NCBI RefSeq assembly: GCF_003003095.1
Contig: NZ_PVTT01000001.1
Location: 1,240,001 to 1,304,000 of the forward strand
Source: Hasllibacter halocynthiae
GTDB lineage: Bacteria; Pseudomonadota; Alphaproteobacteria; Rhodobacterales; Rhodobacteraceae
Reading direction: 5' to 3'
DNA: 64,000 bases
Shown: piece by piece, positions 28,166 to 36,520 of the stretch
Numbering within the stretch: the stretch's first letter is position 1
Layout of the letters: every line of letters begins with the position of its first letter
The notes under the pieces: generated by a model
What the model was told of the DNA's origin: nothing
Databases searched by the model: none
The model's input: the letters and a program-made list of their open reading frames with translations, nothing else
Made by a program: the position numbers and the translations under genes

Positions 28166-29200
28166 TCAGGCTTCGGTGAGCTTCACGACGCGCTTGCCGA
28201 ACGCCTCGCCCCGCAGGAGGCCGCGGAACGCCTCGGACGCGCGCTCGAGGCCGTCGATCACCTCCTCGCGGTAGCGCACGCGCCCCTCGCGCACCCAAGC
28301 GCCCATCTGGGCGGCGAACTCGGGGTAGAGATGGCCGAAATCGTCGAAGACGATGAAGCCGCGCATGGTCATCCGCTTCCGCAGGATCGTGCCCAGCAGG
28401 AGGTTCAGCCGGTCCGGCCCCTCGGGCAGGGAGGTCGCGTTGTACTGCGAGATCAGGCCGCAGACGGGGACCCGCGCGCGAGGGTTCAGCAAGGGCATCA
28501 CCGCGTCGAACACGGCGCCTCCGACGTTCTCCCAGTAGATGTCGACGCCGTCCGGGCAGGCGTCCTTCAGGGCCTGCGGGAACCCGTCCGCCTTGTAGTC
28601 GACGCAGGCGTCGAAGCCGAGCGTCCCAGTCACGTGGGCGTTCTTCTCGGGGCCGCCGGCGATGCCGACCACGCGGCAGCCGAGGATCTTGCCGATCTGC
28701 CCCACGGTCCCGCCCACCGGCCCGCTCGCGGCCGAGACGACGAGCGTCTCGCCCTCCTGCGGCTCGCCGATCTGCGTCAGGCCCGCCCAGGCCGTCAGCC
28801 CCGGCATCCCCAGCACGCCCAGCGCCCAGGACGGGTTCTCCGGCGACTTGCCCATGTTGATCGCGCCCGTCCCGTCCGACAGCGCGTAGTCCTGCCAGCC
28901 GCCGAAGGCCGAGACCCAGTCGCCCTCCTCGAACCCGTCGAGATTCGAGGCGACCACGCGCGAGACCGTGCCGCCGATCATCGTCTCGCCGATCTCGACC
29001 GGCGCGGCGTAGGAGGGCGCGTCGCTCATCCGGCCGCGCATGTAGGGGTCGAGCGAGAGATAGACGTTGCGCAGGAGCATCTGGCCCTCGCCGGGCTCGG
29101 GCACGGCCTCCTCCTCGAGGCGAAGCGTATCGTCGTCGGGCTCGCCCACGGGCCGCTCGGCCAGGACGAACCGGCGGTTTCGGGTCTGGGATGGGTTCAT
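28166..29200 (-). CDS. NADP-dependent oxidoreductase, zinc-free MDR family
   Basis: A 344-residue medium-chain dehydrogenase/reductase of the leukotriene-B4-dehydrogenase / CurA type, which reduces alkenals and enones with NADPH. Key blocks are NVYLSLDPYMRGRMSD, GMPGLTAWAGLTQIGEP, the nucleotide site VSAASGPVGGTVGQIGKILG, YWENVGGAVFDAVMPLL and a C-terminal GEAFGKRVVKL. It lacks the zinc-ligand cysteines of alcohol dehydrogenases. ATG 29200 is chosen for the family-like N-terminus, and in-frame sequence further upstream is low-complexity. The substrate is unknown. Confidence 0.93.
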   Translation of the reverse strand: MNPSQTRNRRFVLAERPVGEPDDDTLRLEEEAVPEPGEGQMLLRNVYLSLDPYMRGRMSDAPSYAAPVEIGETMIGGTVSRVVASNLDGFEEGDWVSAFGGWQDYALSDGTGAINMGKSPENPSWALGVLGMPGLTAWAGLTQIGEPQEGETLVVSAASGPVGGTVGQIGKILGCRVVGIAGGPEKNAHVTGTLGFDACVDYKADGFPQALKDACPDGVDIYWENVGGAVFDAVMPLLNPRARVPVCGLISQYNATSLPEGPDRLNLLLGTILRKRMTMRGFIVFDDFGHLYPEFAAQMGAWVREGRVRYREEVIDGLERASEAFRGLLRGEAFGKRVVKLTEA

Positions 29201-29357
29201 GGGGTGCCTCGTCTCGCTGGGGATGCTGACCCGCGCGCCGCCCGGGTCGGCCGGCGGAGGCGCGCCTTCGATCCGCACAACGCGGCCGCGGCGCATGGGT
29301 TCGACCTCCCCGCGCGTCATCGGCCCGGTGAGGGGCCGGGTGCCGGGCCGGGGCGCC

Positions 29358-29422
29358 GCGACGGGGGCACGGCGACGGAGGTACGGCGACGGAGGTACGG
29401 CGACGGGGGCACGGCGACGGGG
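29358..29422. repeat. Tandem 14-bp minisatellite, 4.6 copies
   Basis: The unit GCGACGGRGGYACG is repeated in tandem at 29358, 29372, 29386 and 29400, with a partial fifth copy to 29422. Copies 1 and 4, and 2 and 3, are identical to each other. It lies in the 275-bp divergent region between the oxidoreductase and pcs starts, about 54 bp upstream of pcs. Confidence 0.9.
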
Positions 29423-29475
29423 CGAAGCGCGATCCGGGCCTACCCATCGCCTGCGCGATCCGGCATGAGGACGGC

Positions 29476-30174
29476 ATGTCGATCCGTCTCAAGGCCCTCT
29501 GCGTCCACCTGCTGACCGGAACCGGGGCGGTGTTCGCCATGCTGGCGATGCTCGCCGCCGTTCAGCACGAATGGGACGTCATGTACCTCTGGCTGGTCGT
29601 GGCCTTCTTCGTCGACGGCATAGACGGGCCCCTGGCGCGCAAGTACCGCGTGGACCGCAACGCGCCCGAGTTCGACGGCGTGCTCCTCGACCTGATCATC
29701 GACTACCTCACCTACGTGTTCATCCCGGCCTTCGCCCTCTACGCGTCGGGCCTGATGGACGGCTGGTCGGGCTGGGTGGCGATCATCGTCATCACCTTCG
29801 CGAGCGCGCTCTACTTCGCGGACACCCGGATGAAGACGCTGGACAAGTCGTTCTCGGGCTTTCCGGGGGCGTGGAACATGGTGATCCTGGTCTTCTTCGC
29901 GGTCCAGCCGCCCTGGTGGGCCTGCCTCGCCATCGTTACGGTCCTGGCGGTGCTGCTCTTCGTGCCGGTGAAGTTCGTCCACCCGGTGCGCACGAAGCGG
30001 TGGCGCGCGGTGACGCTGCCGGCCGCCGCGCTGTGGGTCGCCTTCGCGCTGTGGGCGGCCTGGGGGAACTTCGACGTGCCGGTGGTCGCCGAGGCCGGGC
30101 TGATCGTGCTGTCGCTCTACCTCGTGCTGGCGGGGGCGGCGCAGCAGGCGATCTACCGCGAGCGGCTGCGCTAG
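29476..30174 (+). CDS. pcs: Phosphatidylcholine synthase
   Basis: Pcs condenses choline directly with CDP-diacylglycerol to make phosphatidylcholine in the inner membrane. The modified CDP-alcohol phosphotransferase motif is complete: Asp50-Gly51, Ala54-Arg55, Gly68, Asp72 and Asp76, with the 12-residue Arg-to-Gly spacing characteristic of Pcs. About seven hydrophobic segments make up the 232 residues. ATG 29476 gives the usual [19 protein letters not shown] start. The stop overlaps the convergent truA stop by 4 bp. Confidence 0.95.
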   Translation: MSIRLKALCVHLLTGTGAVFAMLAMLAAVQHEWDVMYLWLVVAFFVDGIDGPLARKYRVDRNAPEFDGVLLDLIIDYLTYVFIPAFALYASGLMDGWSGWVAIIVITFASALYFADTRMKTLDKSFSGFPGAWNMVILVFFAVQPPWWACLAIVTVLAVLLFVPVKFVHPVRTKRWRAVTLPAAALWVAFALWAAWGNFDVPVVAEAGLIVLSLYLVLAGAAQQAIYRERLR

Positions 30175-30926
30175 GCGAACGGGTCGCGCGGGTAGCGCAC
30201 CGCCGCGAGGACGAGGCCCCCGGGCGGGGCGACGGGGCCGCAGCGGGCGCGGTCCGCCGCCAGGAGGGCGTCGCGCAGCTCGCCCGGGGTCCAGGCGCCG
30301 GCGCCGACGCGTTCCAAGCTGCCGACCATGGAGCGGACCTGGGAATGGAGGAACGAGCGCGCGCGCACGCGGAAGACGATGCGCTCGCCCGTTCGGGTCA
30401 CGGTCGCCTCGTCCACGGTGCGCAGCGGCCCGTCGGCCTGGCACTGGGCGGCGCGGAAGGTCGTCCAGTCGTGCCGGCCGCGGAAGTGCGCGGCGGCGCG
30501 GGCCATGGCGTCCGCGTCGAGGGCGTGGCGCACGTGCCAAGTGGCGTTCCGGGTCAGGGTGTCGGGCGCGCGGCGGTTGAGGATCGTGTAGAGGTATTCG
30601 CGCGCGACGGCGTCGAAGCGCGGGTGCCAGCCCTCCGCCGCGGGGGCGGCGGCGGTCACCGCGACGGGCAGGGGCCGCAGGTGGTGGTTCAGCGCCTCGG
30701 AGAGGCGGAAGGGGTCCCAGGGGCGCGCGAGGGTCGCGGCGGCGACCTGGCCCGCGGCGTGGACGCCCGCGTCCGTGCGGCCCGCCGCGGCGACGGCGTG
30801 CGGGCCGGGATCGATCTGGGCGAGCGCGTCCTCCAGCGCGCCCTGGACCGACGGCGCGTGGTCCTGACGCTGCCAGCCGGAGAAGGGGGCGCCGTCGTAT
30901 TCGACGCGGAGGGCGAAGCGATGCAT
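30171..30926 (-). CDS. truA: tRNA pseudouridine(38-40) synthase TruA
   Basis: TruA makes pseudouridine at positions 38-40 of the anticodon arm. The catalytic Asp52 lies in [16 protein letters not shown]. Other family blocks are [46 protein letters not shown] and the late [14 protein letters not shown]. The length is 251 residues, normal for the family. Confidence 0.97.
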   Translation of the reverse strand: MHRFALRVEYDGAPFSGWQRQDHAPSVQGALEDALAQIDPGPHAVAAAGRTDAGVHAAGQVAAATLARPWDPFRLSEALNHHLRPLPVAVTAAAPAAEGWHPRFDAVAREYLYTILNRRAPDTLTRNATWHVRHALDADAMARAAAHFRGRHDWTTFRAAQCQADGPLRTVDEATVTRTGERIVFRVRARSFLHSQVRSMVGSLERVGAGAWTPGELRDALLAADRARCGPVAPPGGLVLAAVRYPRDPFA

Positions 30927-31115
30927 CCGGCCGCCTTAGCCCGCCGCGGGCGCGGACGGGAAGAGCCGGGTCGGGCGGCCGGCCCCGGAAACCGGTTCCG
31001 CCCCGCGCGCCGCCGCCCTAACTAGGTCCTAGACCCACCGGAGGCCCCTGCCCTGTCCATCCTCGACGACATCGCCCGCAGGGCCCTCTCGCTGCCCGGC
31101 GACGCTGCGGAGGCC

Positions 31116-32453
31116 GTGGGCCTCGCCGAGCCGACCGTGCGCCTCGGGGTCACGGGGCTCGCGCGCGCGGGCAAGACCGTGTTCATCACCTCGCTGGTCG
31201 CCAACCTGCTGGAGCGGGGCCGGATGCCGCAGCTCCTGGCCGCGGCGGAGGGGCGCATCGAGGCGGCCTACCTGCGCCCGCAGCCCGACGACACGGTGCC
31301 CCGCTTCCCCTTCGAGGAGGCCCTGGCCGCCCTGACCGGCCCCGAGCCGCGCTGGCCCGAGCCGACGGAGAGCGTCTCGGCCATCCGCGTCGCCCTGCGG
31401 GTGCGGCCCGCGGGGCCGCTGGCGGGGATGCGGGGCGCGCGGACCCTGAACCTCGACCTCGTGGACTACCCCGGCGAGTGGATCCTCGATCTCTCGCTGC
31501 TGGGCAAGGCTTTCGACGAATGGTCGGCAAGCGCCCTGATCCGGGTCGCGGAGCGGCCGGGGGGCGAGGCTTTCGCGGCCGCCCTGGGCGAGGTCGACGC
31601 GGCTGCGAGGCATGACGAGGGGACGGCGAAGCGGCTGGCGGGGGCCTATGCCGAAGCTTTGCAGGCGGCGCGGGCGGCGGGGTTCAGCGACTGCACGCCG
31701 GGGCGGTTCCTGATGCCGGGCGAGATGGCTGGCAGCCCCGCGCTGACCTTCGCGCCCCTGCCCCCGGGCCCCGGCGGGCGCGGCACCCTCCGGCGGGAGT
31801 TCGAGCGCCGGTTCGGGGCCTACAAGTCGCGCGTGGTGCGGCCCTTCTTCCGGGACCATTTCGCACGGTTGGACCGGCAGGTGGTCCTGGTCGACGCTTT
31901 GGAGGCGATCCATCACGGACCGGAGGCCGTCGCGGACATGCGGGGCGCGATGGCGGACCTTCTCTCCGCGTTCCGGCCCGGCGGGAGCGGCTTCCTCGAG
32001 CGGCTCTGGCGGGGGCGGCGGATCGACCGGATCCTCTTCGCGGCGACGAAGGCGGACCATCTGCACCACTCGCAGCACGCGCGGCTGACGGCGGCGATGG
32101 AGGCCCTGGTCGCGGACGCCCGCCGGCGGGCGGACTTCGCGGGCGCGCGGACGAACGCGATGGCGATCGCCGCCCTGCGCGCCACCGTCGAGGGCGAGGT
32201 CGAGCACGGGGGCGAGGCCCTGCCCGTCGTGAAGGGGATCGACGCGGCGACGGGGCGCGAGGTCGCCTTCCACCCCGGCGACCTGCCCGAGGAGCCTGCC
32301 GCCCTCCTGTCGGGCGGCGGCGGGGGCTGGCTGGCGGAGGACTACGAGAACATGCGCTTCCGCCCCGCGCCCCTGACGTTGAGAGCGGGGGAAGGGCCGC
32401 CGCACATCCGGCTGGACCGGGCGGCGGAGTTCCTGTTCGGTGACCGGCTGTGA
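31116..32453 (+). CDS. ycjX: YcjX-family P-loop protein
   Basis: YcjX proteins are GTPase-like P-loop proteins of unclear role, often stress-induced and paired with the membrane protein YcjF. Walker A is VTGLARAGKTVFITSLVANLL, followed by LDLVDYPGEWILDL and the late ATKADHL (NKxD-like). The GTG at 31116 is the first standard start. However, an in-frame CTG at 31053 with GGAGG eight bases upstream would add 21 family-like residues (SILDDIARRAL...), and is probably the true start. It overlaps the GNAT gene by 4 bp. Confidence 0.9.
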   Translation: MGLAEPTVRLGVTGLARAGKTVFITSLVANLLERGRMPQLLAAAEGRIEAAYLRPQPDDTVPRFPFEEALAALTGPEPRWPEPTESVSAIRVALRVRPAGPLAGMRGARTLNLDLVDYPGEWILDLSLLGKAFDEWSASALIRVAERPGGEAFAAALGEVDAAARHDEGTAKRLAGAYAEALQAARAAGFSDCTPGRFLMPGEMAGSPALTFAPLPPGPGGRGTLRREFERRFGAYKSRVVRPFFRDHFARLDRQVVLVDALEAIHHGPEAVADMRGAMADLLSAFRPGGSGFLERLWRGRRIDRILFAATKADHLHHSQHARLTAAMEALVADARRRADFAGARTNAMAIAALRATVEGEVEHGGEALPVVKGIDAATGREVAFHPGDLPEEPAALLSGGGGGWLAEDYENMRFRPAPLTLRAGEGPPHIRLDRAAEFLFGDRL

Positions 32454-32932
32454 GGGGGGCGATGGCGCCGAAGGACCCGCGAGGCGGCCCGCCCCCTGGC
32501 GGCGGCGCGCGCGAGGGGCCGGCGATCCGCGCCGCGCGGGCCCGTGACGCGGGGGCGATGGCGGGCGTTCTCCATGCGTGGATCGCGCGAACGCCGTGGA
32601 TGCCGAAGCTTCATATGCTTGGGGAGACGGAAGGGTTCTGCCGTTCGCTCGTCCCCGGCGCGCTGGTGGCCGAGCGGGACGGGGTGGCCGGGTTCCTCGC
32701 GCTGGAGGGTGAGGAGATCGTCGCGCTCTACTGCCGGGACAGGGGCACGGGCGTGGGCCGGGCGCTGCTGGAGAGGGCAAAGGTGGGACGCGAGCGGCTG
32801 GCGCTGCGCGCGTTCGAGGCCAACGGGCGCGCCCGGCGCTTCTATGCGCGAGAAGGCTTCGCGGAGGTCGGCGGCACGGATGGCGAGAACGAAGAGGGGC
32901 TGCCCGACGTCCTGATGGAGTGGCGGCGATGA
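32450..32932 (+). CDS. GNAT family N-acetyltransferase
   Basis: A 160-residue acetyl-CoA-dependent acyltransferase. The acetyl-CoA binding region is CRDRGTGVGRALLERAK (a Q/RxxGxG/A variant), followed by ALRAFEANGRARRFYAREGFAEVGG, the typical C-terminal beta-bulge. The acceptor is unknown. The start is GTG 32450 inside the ycjX stop (or ATG 32462). Its stop overlaps the YcjF-like gene by 4 bp. Finding it between ycjX and ycjF is unusual for that pair. Confidence 0.88.
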   Translation: MRGAMAPKDPRGGPPPGGGAREGPAIRAARARDAGAMAGVLHAWIARTPWMPKLHMLGETEGFCRSLVPGALVAERDGVAGFLALEGEEIVALYCRDRGTGVGRALLERAKVGRERLALRAFEANGRARRFYAREGFAEVGGTDGENEEGLPDVLMEWRR

Positions 32933-34173
32933 GCGAGGGCAAGCGCCGCGGCCCCGTTCGGCTGGACCTGGGACGGGGTGCGCCGAAAGAACATGGGGAG
33001 GCCGCCGCGCCGCCGGGGCGCGAGGGTGCCGCCGCGCCGCCGGGGCGCGAGGACCCTTCGGCGGGAGACCCCATCGCCGCGCCCCCTGCGGACACCGCGT
33101 CCCGTGCAGGCGCCGCGCCGCCGGTCGGGGGGACGGCGAAGGACGGGCCGGCGGCGCGCCGGCGCGGACCGCTCGCCACGTCGGTGGAGAGCTCGCTTCC
33201 CTCGCCCGCGGACGCGCCGGCGATCGAGGACGCGCCCGCCCCCGCGCCCGAGGGGGCGGCGATGCGGACCCTCGCGGCGATGGCGGCGCGGCGCGGGGGG
33301 CGCCCCGGTCTGGGCGTCTGGGCGCTGCGGCTGGGGCTGGGGCTCGTCCTTCTCTGGGCGGGGGTGGCCTTCTGGGACTTCGCGGACCGGCTGGTGGCCC
33401 GCAACGAGGTCCTGGGGTGGACGGCGCTGGGGCTGCTGGTCGCGTTCCTCGCCGTGCTCGGCGCGATGGCCTGGCGGGAGTGGCGCGGCTTTCGGCGCCT
33501 GGCTCGGCTGGACCGCCTGCAGCACGCCGCTCTGCGGGCCGCCGCGGATGGCGAGGCGGGCGAGGCGCGGGCGGTCTCCGAAGGGGTCCTCGCGCTCTAC
33601 CGGGGGCGGCCGGAGCTGGCCGAGGGCCTGCGGCGGGCGGAGGCGCGGCTGAGCGAGGTGCTGGACGCGGACGCGGCCCTCGCGATCGCGGGGCGGGTGC
33701 TGGAGCCCCTGGACGAGGCCGCCAAGCGCGAGGTCGAGGCCGCCGCGCGGCAGGTGGCCACGGTGACGGCGGTGGTGCCGCTGGCGCTGGCGGACGTGGC
33801 GGCGGCCCTCTTCGGAAACCTGCGGATGATCCGGCGCGTGGCGGAGATCTACGGCGGACGCTCGGGCGGGCTGTCGGCCTGGCGGCTGACGCGGACGGTG
33901 CTGGGGCACCTCGTCGCGACGGGCGCGGTGGCGGTGGGGGACGACCTGATCCATTCGGTCGCGGGCGGCGGGCTTCTCTCCCGCGTGTCGCGGCGGTTCG
34001 GCGAGGGGGTCGTGAACGGCGCGCTGACCGCGCGGGTGGGCGTCGCGGCGATGGAGGTCTGCCGCCCCCTGCCCTTCGCGCGCCGGCCTTCCGTGACGGG
34101 CCTCGTCCAGCGGGCGCTGCGGGGCCTCTTCGCAGGGCGGGGCAGCGATCGCACGGGGGGCGAGGCGCCCTAG
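32929..34173 (+). CDS. ycjF: YcjF-family membrane protein (TIGR01620 / DUF697)
   Basis: A 414-residue protein. A Pro/Ala-rich disordered N-terminus of about 125 residues includes a 9-residue duplication (AAAPPGREG/AAAPPGRED). Two membrane helices (about 127-150 and 160-183) come next, then the conserved block VEAAARQVATVTAVVPLALADVAAAL in part, NLRMIRRVAEIYGGR and the C-terminal helical region VARPLPF-like CRPLPFARRP. It is the usual partner of ycjX and likely acts in the inner membrane. The function is unknown. Confidence 0.87.
   Translation: MSEGKRRGPVRLDLGRGAPKEHGEAAAPPGREGAAAPPGREDPSAGDPIAAPPADTASRAGAAPPVGGTAKDGPAARRRGPLATSVESSLPSPADAPAIEDAPAPAPEGAAMRTLAAMAARRGGRPGLGVWALRLGLGLVLLWAGVAFWDFADRLVARNEVLGWTALGLLVAFLAVLGAMAWREWRGFRRLARLDRLQHAALRAAADGEAGEARAVSEGVLALYRGRPELAEGLRRAEARLSEVLDADAALAIAGRVLEPLDEAAKREVEAAARQVATVTAVVPLALADVAAALFGNLRMIRRVAEIYGGRSGGLSAWRLTRTVLGHLVATGAVAVGDDLIHSVAGGGLLSRVSRRFGEGVVNGALTARVGVAAMEVCRPLPFARRPSVTGLVQRALRGLFAGRGSDRTGGEAP
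33001..33054 (+). repeat. Tandem 27-bp duplication inside ycjF
   Basis: Two 27-bp units (33001-33027 and 33028-33054) are identical except for two bases at the end. They keep the frame and duplicate nine residues in the disordered N-terminal tail of the YcjF-like protein. Confidence 0.85.
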
Positions 34174-34278
34174 TTCGCGGCGCGGGAGGGGCGGAGGCCC
34201 GCCCGCGGGCGGGCCGGCGCTTCGCCCGGTGGCCCTGGCGGGCTAGGGTCCGCCACGGAACCCCCGGGAGGGCCTTCG

Positions 34279-35931
34279 ATGGAATCGCTTGCCGCCGATC
34301 TGACGACCATGGTCCGCACGCCGCTGGAGAAGGGCCATGTCGCCGCCATGCGCCGCATCGGCCGCGAGGAGGACGCCCCCGCCGGCACGATGGTCCAGAA
34401 GGTCGGCGAGCCCATGGACCGGTTCGTCTACCTCCTCGACGGCGAGATGGAGGCCCTCGATCCGGTCACGAACGCGCGCTACGGCGACGCGACGCTGGGC
34501 CCGGGGCAGTTCTTCGGCGAGGTCGCCTTCCTCCAGGGCGGCCGGGCGCAGATGGGCGGTCGGACGGTGGCGGACTCGCGCCTTCTCGTGGTGCCGCGGG
34601 CGGCGATGCTGCGGCTGATGTCGCAGATCCCCGAGATGTCGGACGTGATCATCACCGTCTTCGCCGCGCGCCGCCGCAGGCAGATCGAGACCGGGGTCGG
34701 CAGCCTCACGCTGATCGGCGCGGAGGAGGACCGGAACATCCGGCGCATCGCCGCCTTCGCCGGGCGCAACCGCATCCCCGTGCGCAGCCTCACCCTGGGC
34801 GAGCGCGAGGCCGAGGCCGTCGCCCACGAATGCGAGATCGGCGAGGCGCGTCCGGCGGTGATCTTCGGCAAGCACGACGTGATCGACGATCCGACCCCGC
34901 GCGCGGTCGCCCGGCGGCTGGGCATCGACCAGGACCTCGGCACGGGCGAGGTGCACGACGTCCTGATCGTGGGCGGCGGGCCGGCGGGCGTCTCGGCGGC
35001 GGTCTACGCGGGCGCGGAGGGGCTGTCGGCCCTGGTGATCGAGGATGCCGCCATCGGCGGCCAGGCGGGCACGTCGAGCCGGATCGAGAACTACATGGGC
35101 TTTCCCACGGGCATCTCGGGGGCGGACCTCTGCTGGCGCGGCGAGGTGCAGGCGATGAAGTTCGGCGCCCGCTTCGCCTTCCCGCGCCGGGCCGCGGCCA
35201 TCGAGCGGCAGGAGGGCGGCCTGTTCGAGGTGACGCTGGAGGATGGCGACGCGACCTGCGCGCGCGCCGTCGTCGTGGCCACGGGGGTCGAGTACCGCAA
35301 GCTGCCCGTCGATCGGCTGGAGGAGTTCGAGGGCGCGGGCATCTACTACGCCGCGACGGAGGTCGAGGCGCGCTTCTGCGGCGGCGAGGAGGTCGCGGTG
35401 ATCGGGGGCGGCAACAGCGCGGGTCAGGCCGCGATGTTCCTGTCGCGCACGGCCCGGCACGTGCACGTGCTGGTGCGGGGGGCGGGACTGGCCGATTCGA
35501 TGTCCGACTACCTTCTCTCGCGGCTGGAGAAGGACCCGGGGATCACCATCCACTACCGCACGGAGATGACCGCCCTGCACGGCGAGGACGCGCTGAAGGG
35601 GATCACCATCCGCGACCGCGCGGCCGGAGAGGACTGGCGCCTGCCGGCGCGGGCGGTCTTCGTGATGGTGGGCGCGGCACCCAACACGGACTGGCTGGGC
35701 GGATGCGTCGACCTGGATGCGAAGGGCTTCGTGCTGACCGGCGAGGCGGCGGGCGCGCGGCGGTCCTTCGAGACGTCGACGCCGGGCGTCTTCGCGGTGG
35801 GCGACCTGCGCGCGGGATCGGTGAAGCGGGTCGCCTCCTCGGTGGGGGAGGGGTCGGTCGTGATCTCGCAGGTCTGGGAGTGGCTCGGGGAAGACGAGGC
35901 GGCGGCCGCCCCGGCGGAGGCGGCCGAGTAG
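34279..35931 (+). CDS. Cyclic-nucleotide-binding domain fused to a TrxR-like flavoprotein
   Basis: A 550-residue three-part protein. Residues about 15-135 form a CRP-like cNMP-binding domain (FVYLLDGEMEALD, GPGQFFGEVAFLQGGRAQ). Residues 140-222 look like a degenerate thioredoxin-fold domain without CxxC. Residues 225-535 form a thioredoxin-reductase-like domain with FAD site VGGGPAGVSAAVYA (231-244), NAD(P)H site VIGGGNSAGQAAMF (374-387) and TPGVFAVGDLRAGSVKRVASSVGEG. The redox CxxC of TrxR is absent: the expected place reads IYYAATEVEA (355-364). The enzyme therefore probably transfers electrons from FAD to another acceptor. cNMP control is inferred. Confidence 0.9.
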   Translation: MESLAADLTTMVRTPLEKGHVAAMRRIGREEDAPAGTMVQKVGEPMDRFVYLLDGEMEALDPVTNARYGDATLGPGQFFGEVAFLQGGRAQMGGRTVADSRLLVVPRAAMLRLMSQIPEMSDVIITVFAARRRRQIETGVGSLTLIGAEEDRNIRRIAAFAGRNRIPVRSLTLGEREAEAVAHECEIGEARPAVIFGKHDVIDDPTPRAVARRLGIDQDLGTGEVHDVLIVGGGPAGVSAAVYAGAEGLSALVIEDAAIGGQAGTSSRIENYMGFPTGISGADLCWRGEVQAMKFGARFAFPRRAAAIERQEGGLFEVTLEDGDATCARAVVVATGVEYRKLPVDRLEEFEGAGIYYAATEVEARFCGGEEVAVIGGGNSAGQAAMFLSRTARHVHVLVRGAGLADSMSDYLLSRLEKDPGITIHYRTEMTALHGEDALKGITIRDRAAGEDWRLPARAVFVMVGAAPNTDWLGGCVDLDAKGFVLTGEAAGARRSFETSTPGVFAVGDLRAGSVKRVASSVGEGSVVISQVWEWLGEDEAAAAPAEAAE

Positions 35932-35998
35932 CGCGGCCGTGGACCCGGAGCGGCGGGGCGGGCGTTCCGCCCCCGCACACTAGCAAGGGAGAGACATC

Positions 35999-36427
35999 AT
36001 GTTCCGCAACACCCTGGCCGCCTCGGCCGCGCTTCTCGCACTTGCCGGAGCGGCGCTGGCCGACGACGACATGGAGCAGAAGTACATGGACATCCTGTCC
36101 GAGTGGGACGGCGGCGGCGTCGACACCGCCTCCTGGTCGGAGAGCCCCCTGCCCGCCGACCTCTTCGCGTCGTTCGACGCGGACGGCGACGGCATGATCT
36201 CGCAGGAGGAGTTCTCCGAAGGGCTGTTCCGGGGCTACGACGTCGACATGTCCGGCGTGATCGACGCCGCCGAGCTGGACGCGATCGACGCCGACTTCCG
36301 CACGGACGGCCGCTACGGCGCCTCCGGCGACATGGATGACATGGACGGCGGGGACGACATGGACGACGCGTCCGGCGACATGGACGACGGCGGGGACGGC
36401 GACGACGGGGACGACTCCTCCGACTGA
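35999..36427 (+). CDS. Secreted EF-hand protein with acidic repeat tail
   Basis: A 142-residue protein with a signal peptide (about 1-21) and two EF-hand loops: residues 60-71 (DADGDGMISQEE) and 81-92 (DVDMSGVIDAAE). An Asp/Gly/Met-rich tail (about 110-142) is built from DMDD-type repeats. It probably binds calcium in the periplasm or outside the cell. AAGGGAGAG precedes ATG 35999. A GC hairpin follows the stop, so it is probably a single-gene unit. Confidence 0.9.
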   Translation: MFRNTLAASAALLALAGAALADDDMEQKYMDILSEWDGGGVDTASWSESPLPADLFASFDADGDGMISQEEFSEGLFRGYDVDMSGVIDAAELDAIDADFRTDGRYGASGDMDDMDGGDDMDDASGDMDDGGDGDDGDDSSD

Positions 36428-36437
36428 CCGGAGTAAA

Positions 36438-36458
36438 GGGGGCGGCCCGGCCGCCCCC
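36438..36458 (+). terminator. Stem-loop after the EF-hand gene
   Basis: A perfect 9-bp stem (GGGGGCGGC/GCCGCCCCC) with a 3-base loop starts 11 bases after the stop. No T-run follows, so termination efficiency is uncertain. Confidence 0.5.
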
Positions 36459-36520
36459 CGCGCGAGGGCCTTCGCCCGAGGGCATGGACGAGCCGCCCGT
36501 CCGGGGCGTAGGCCGGCCGG

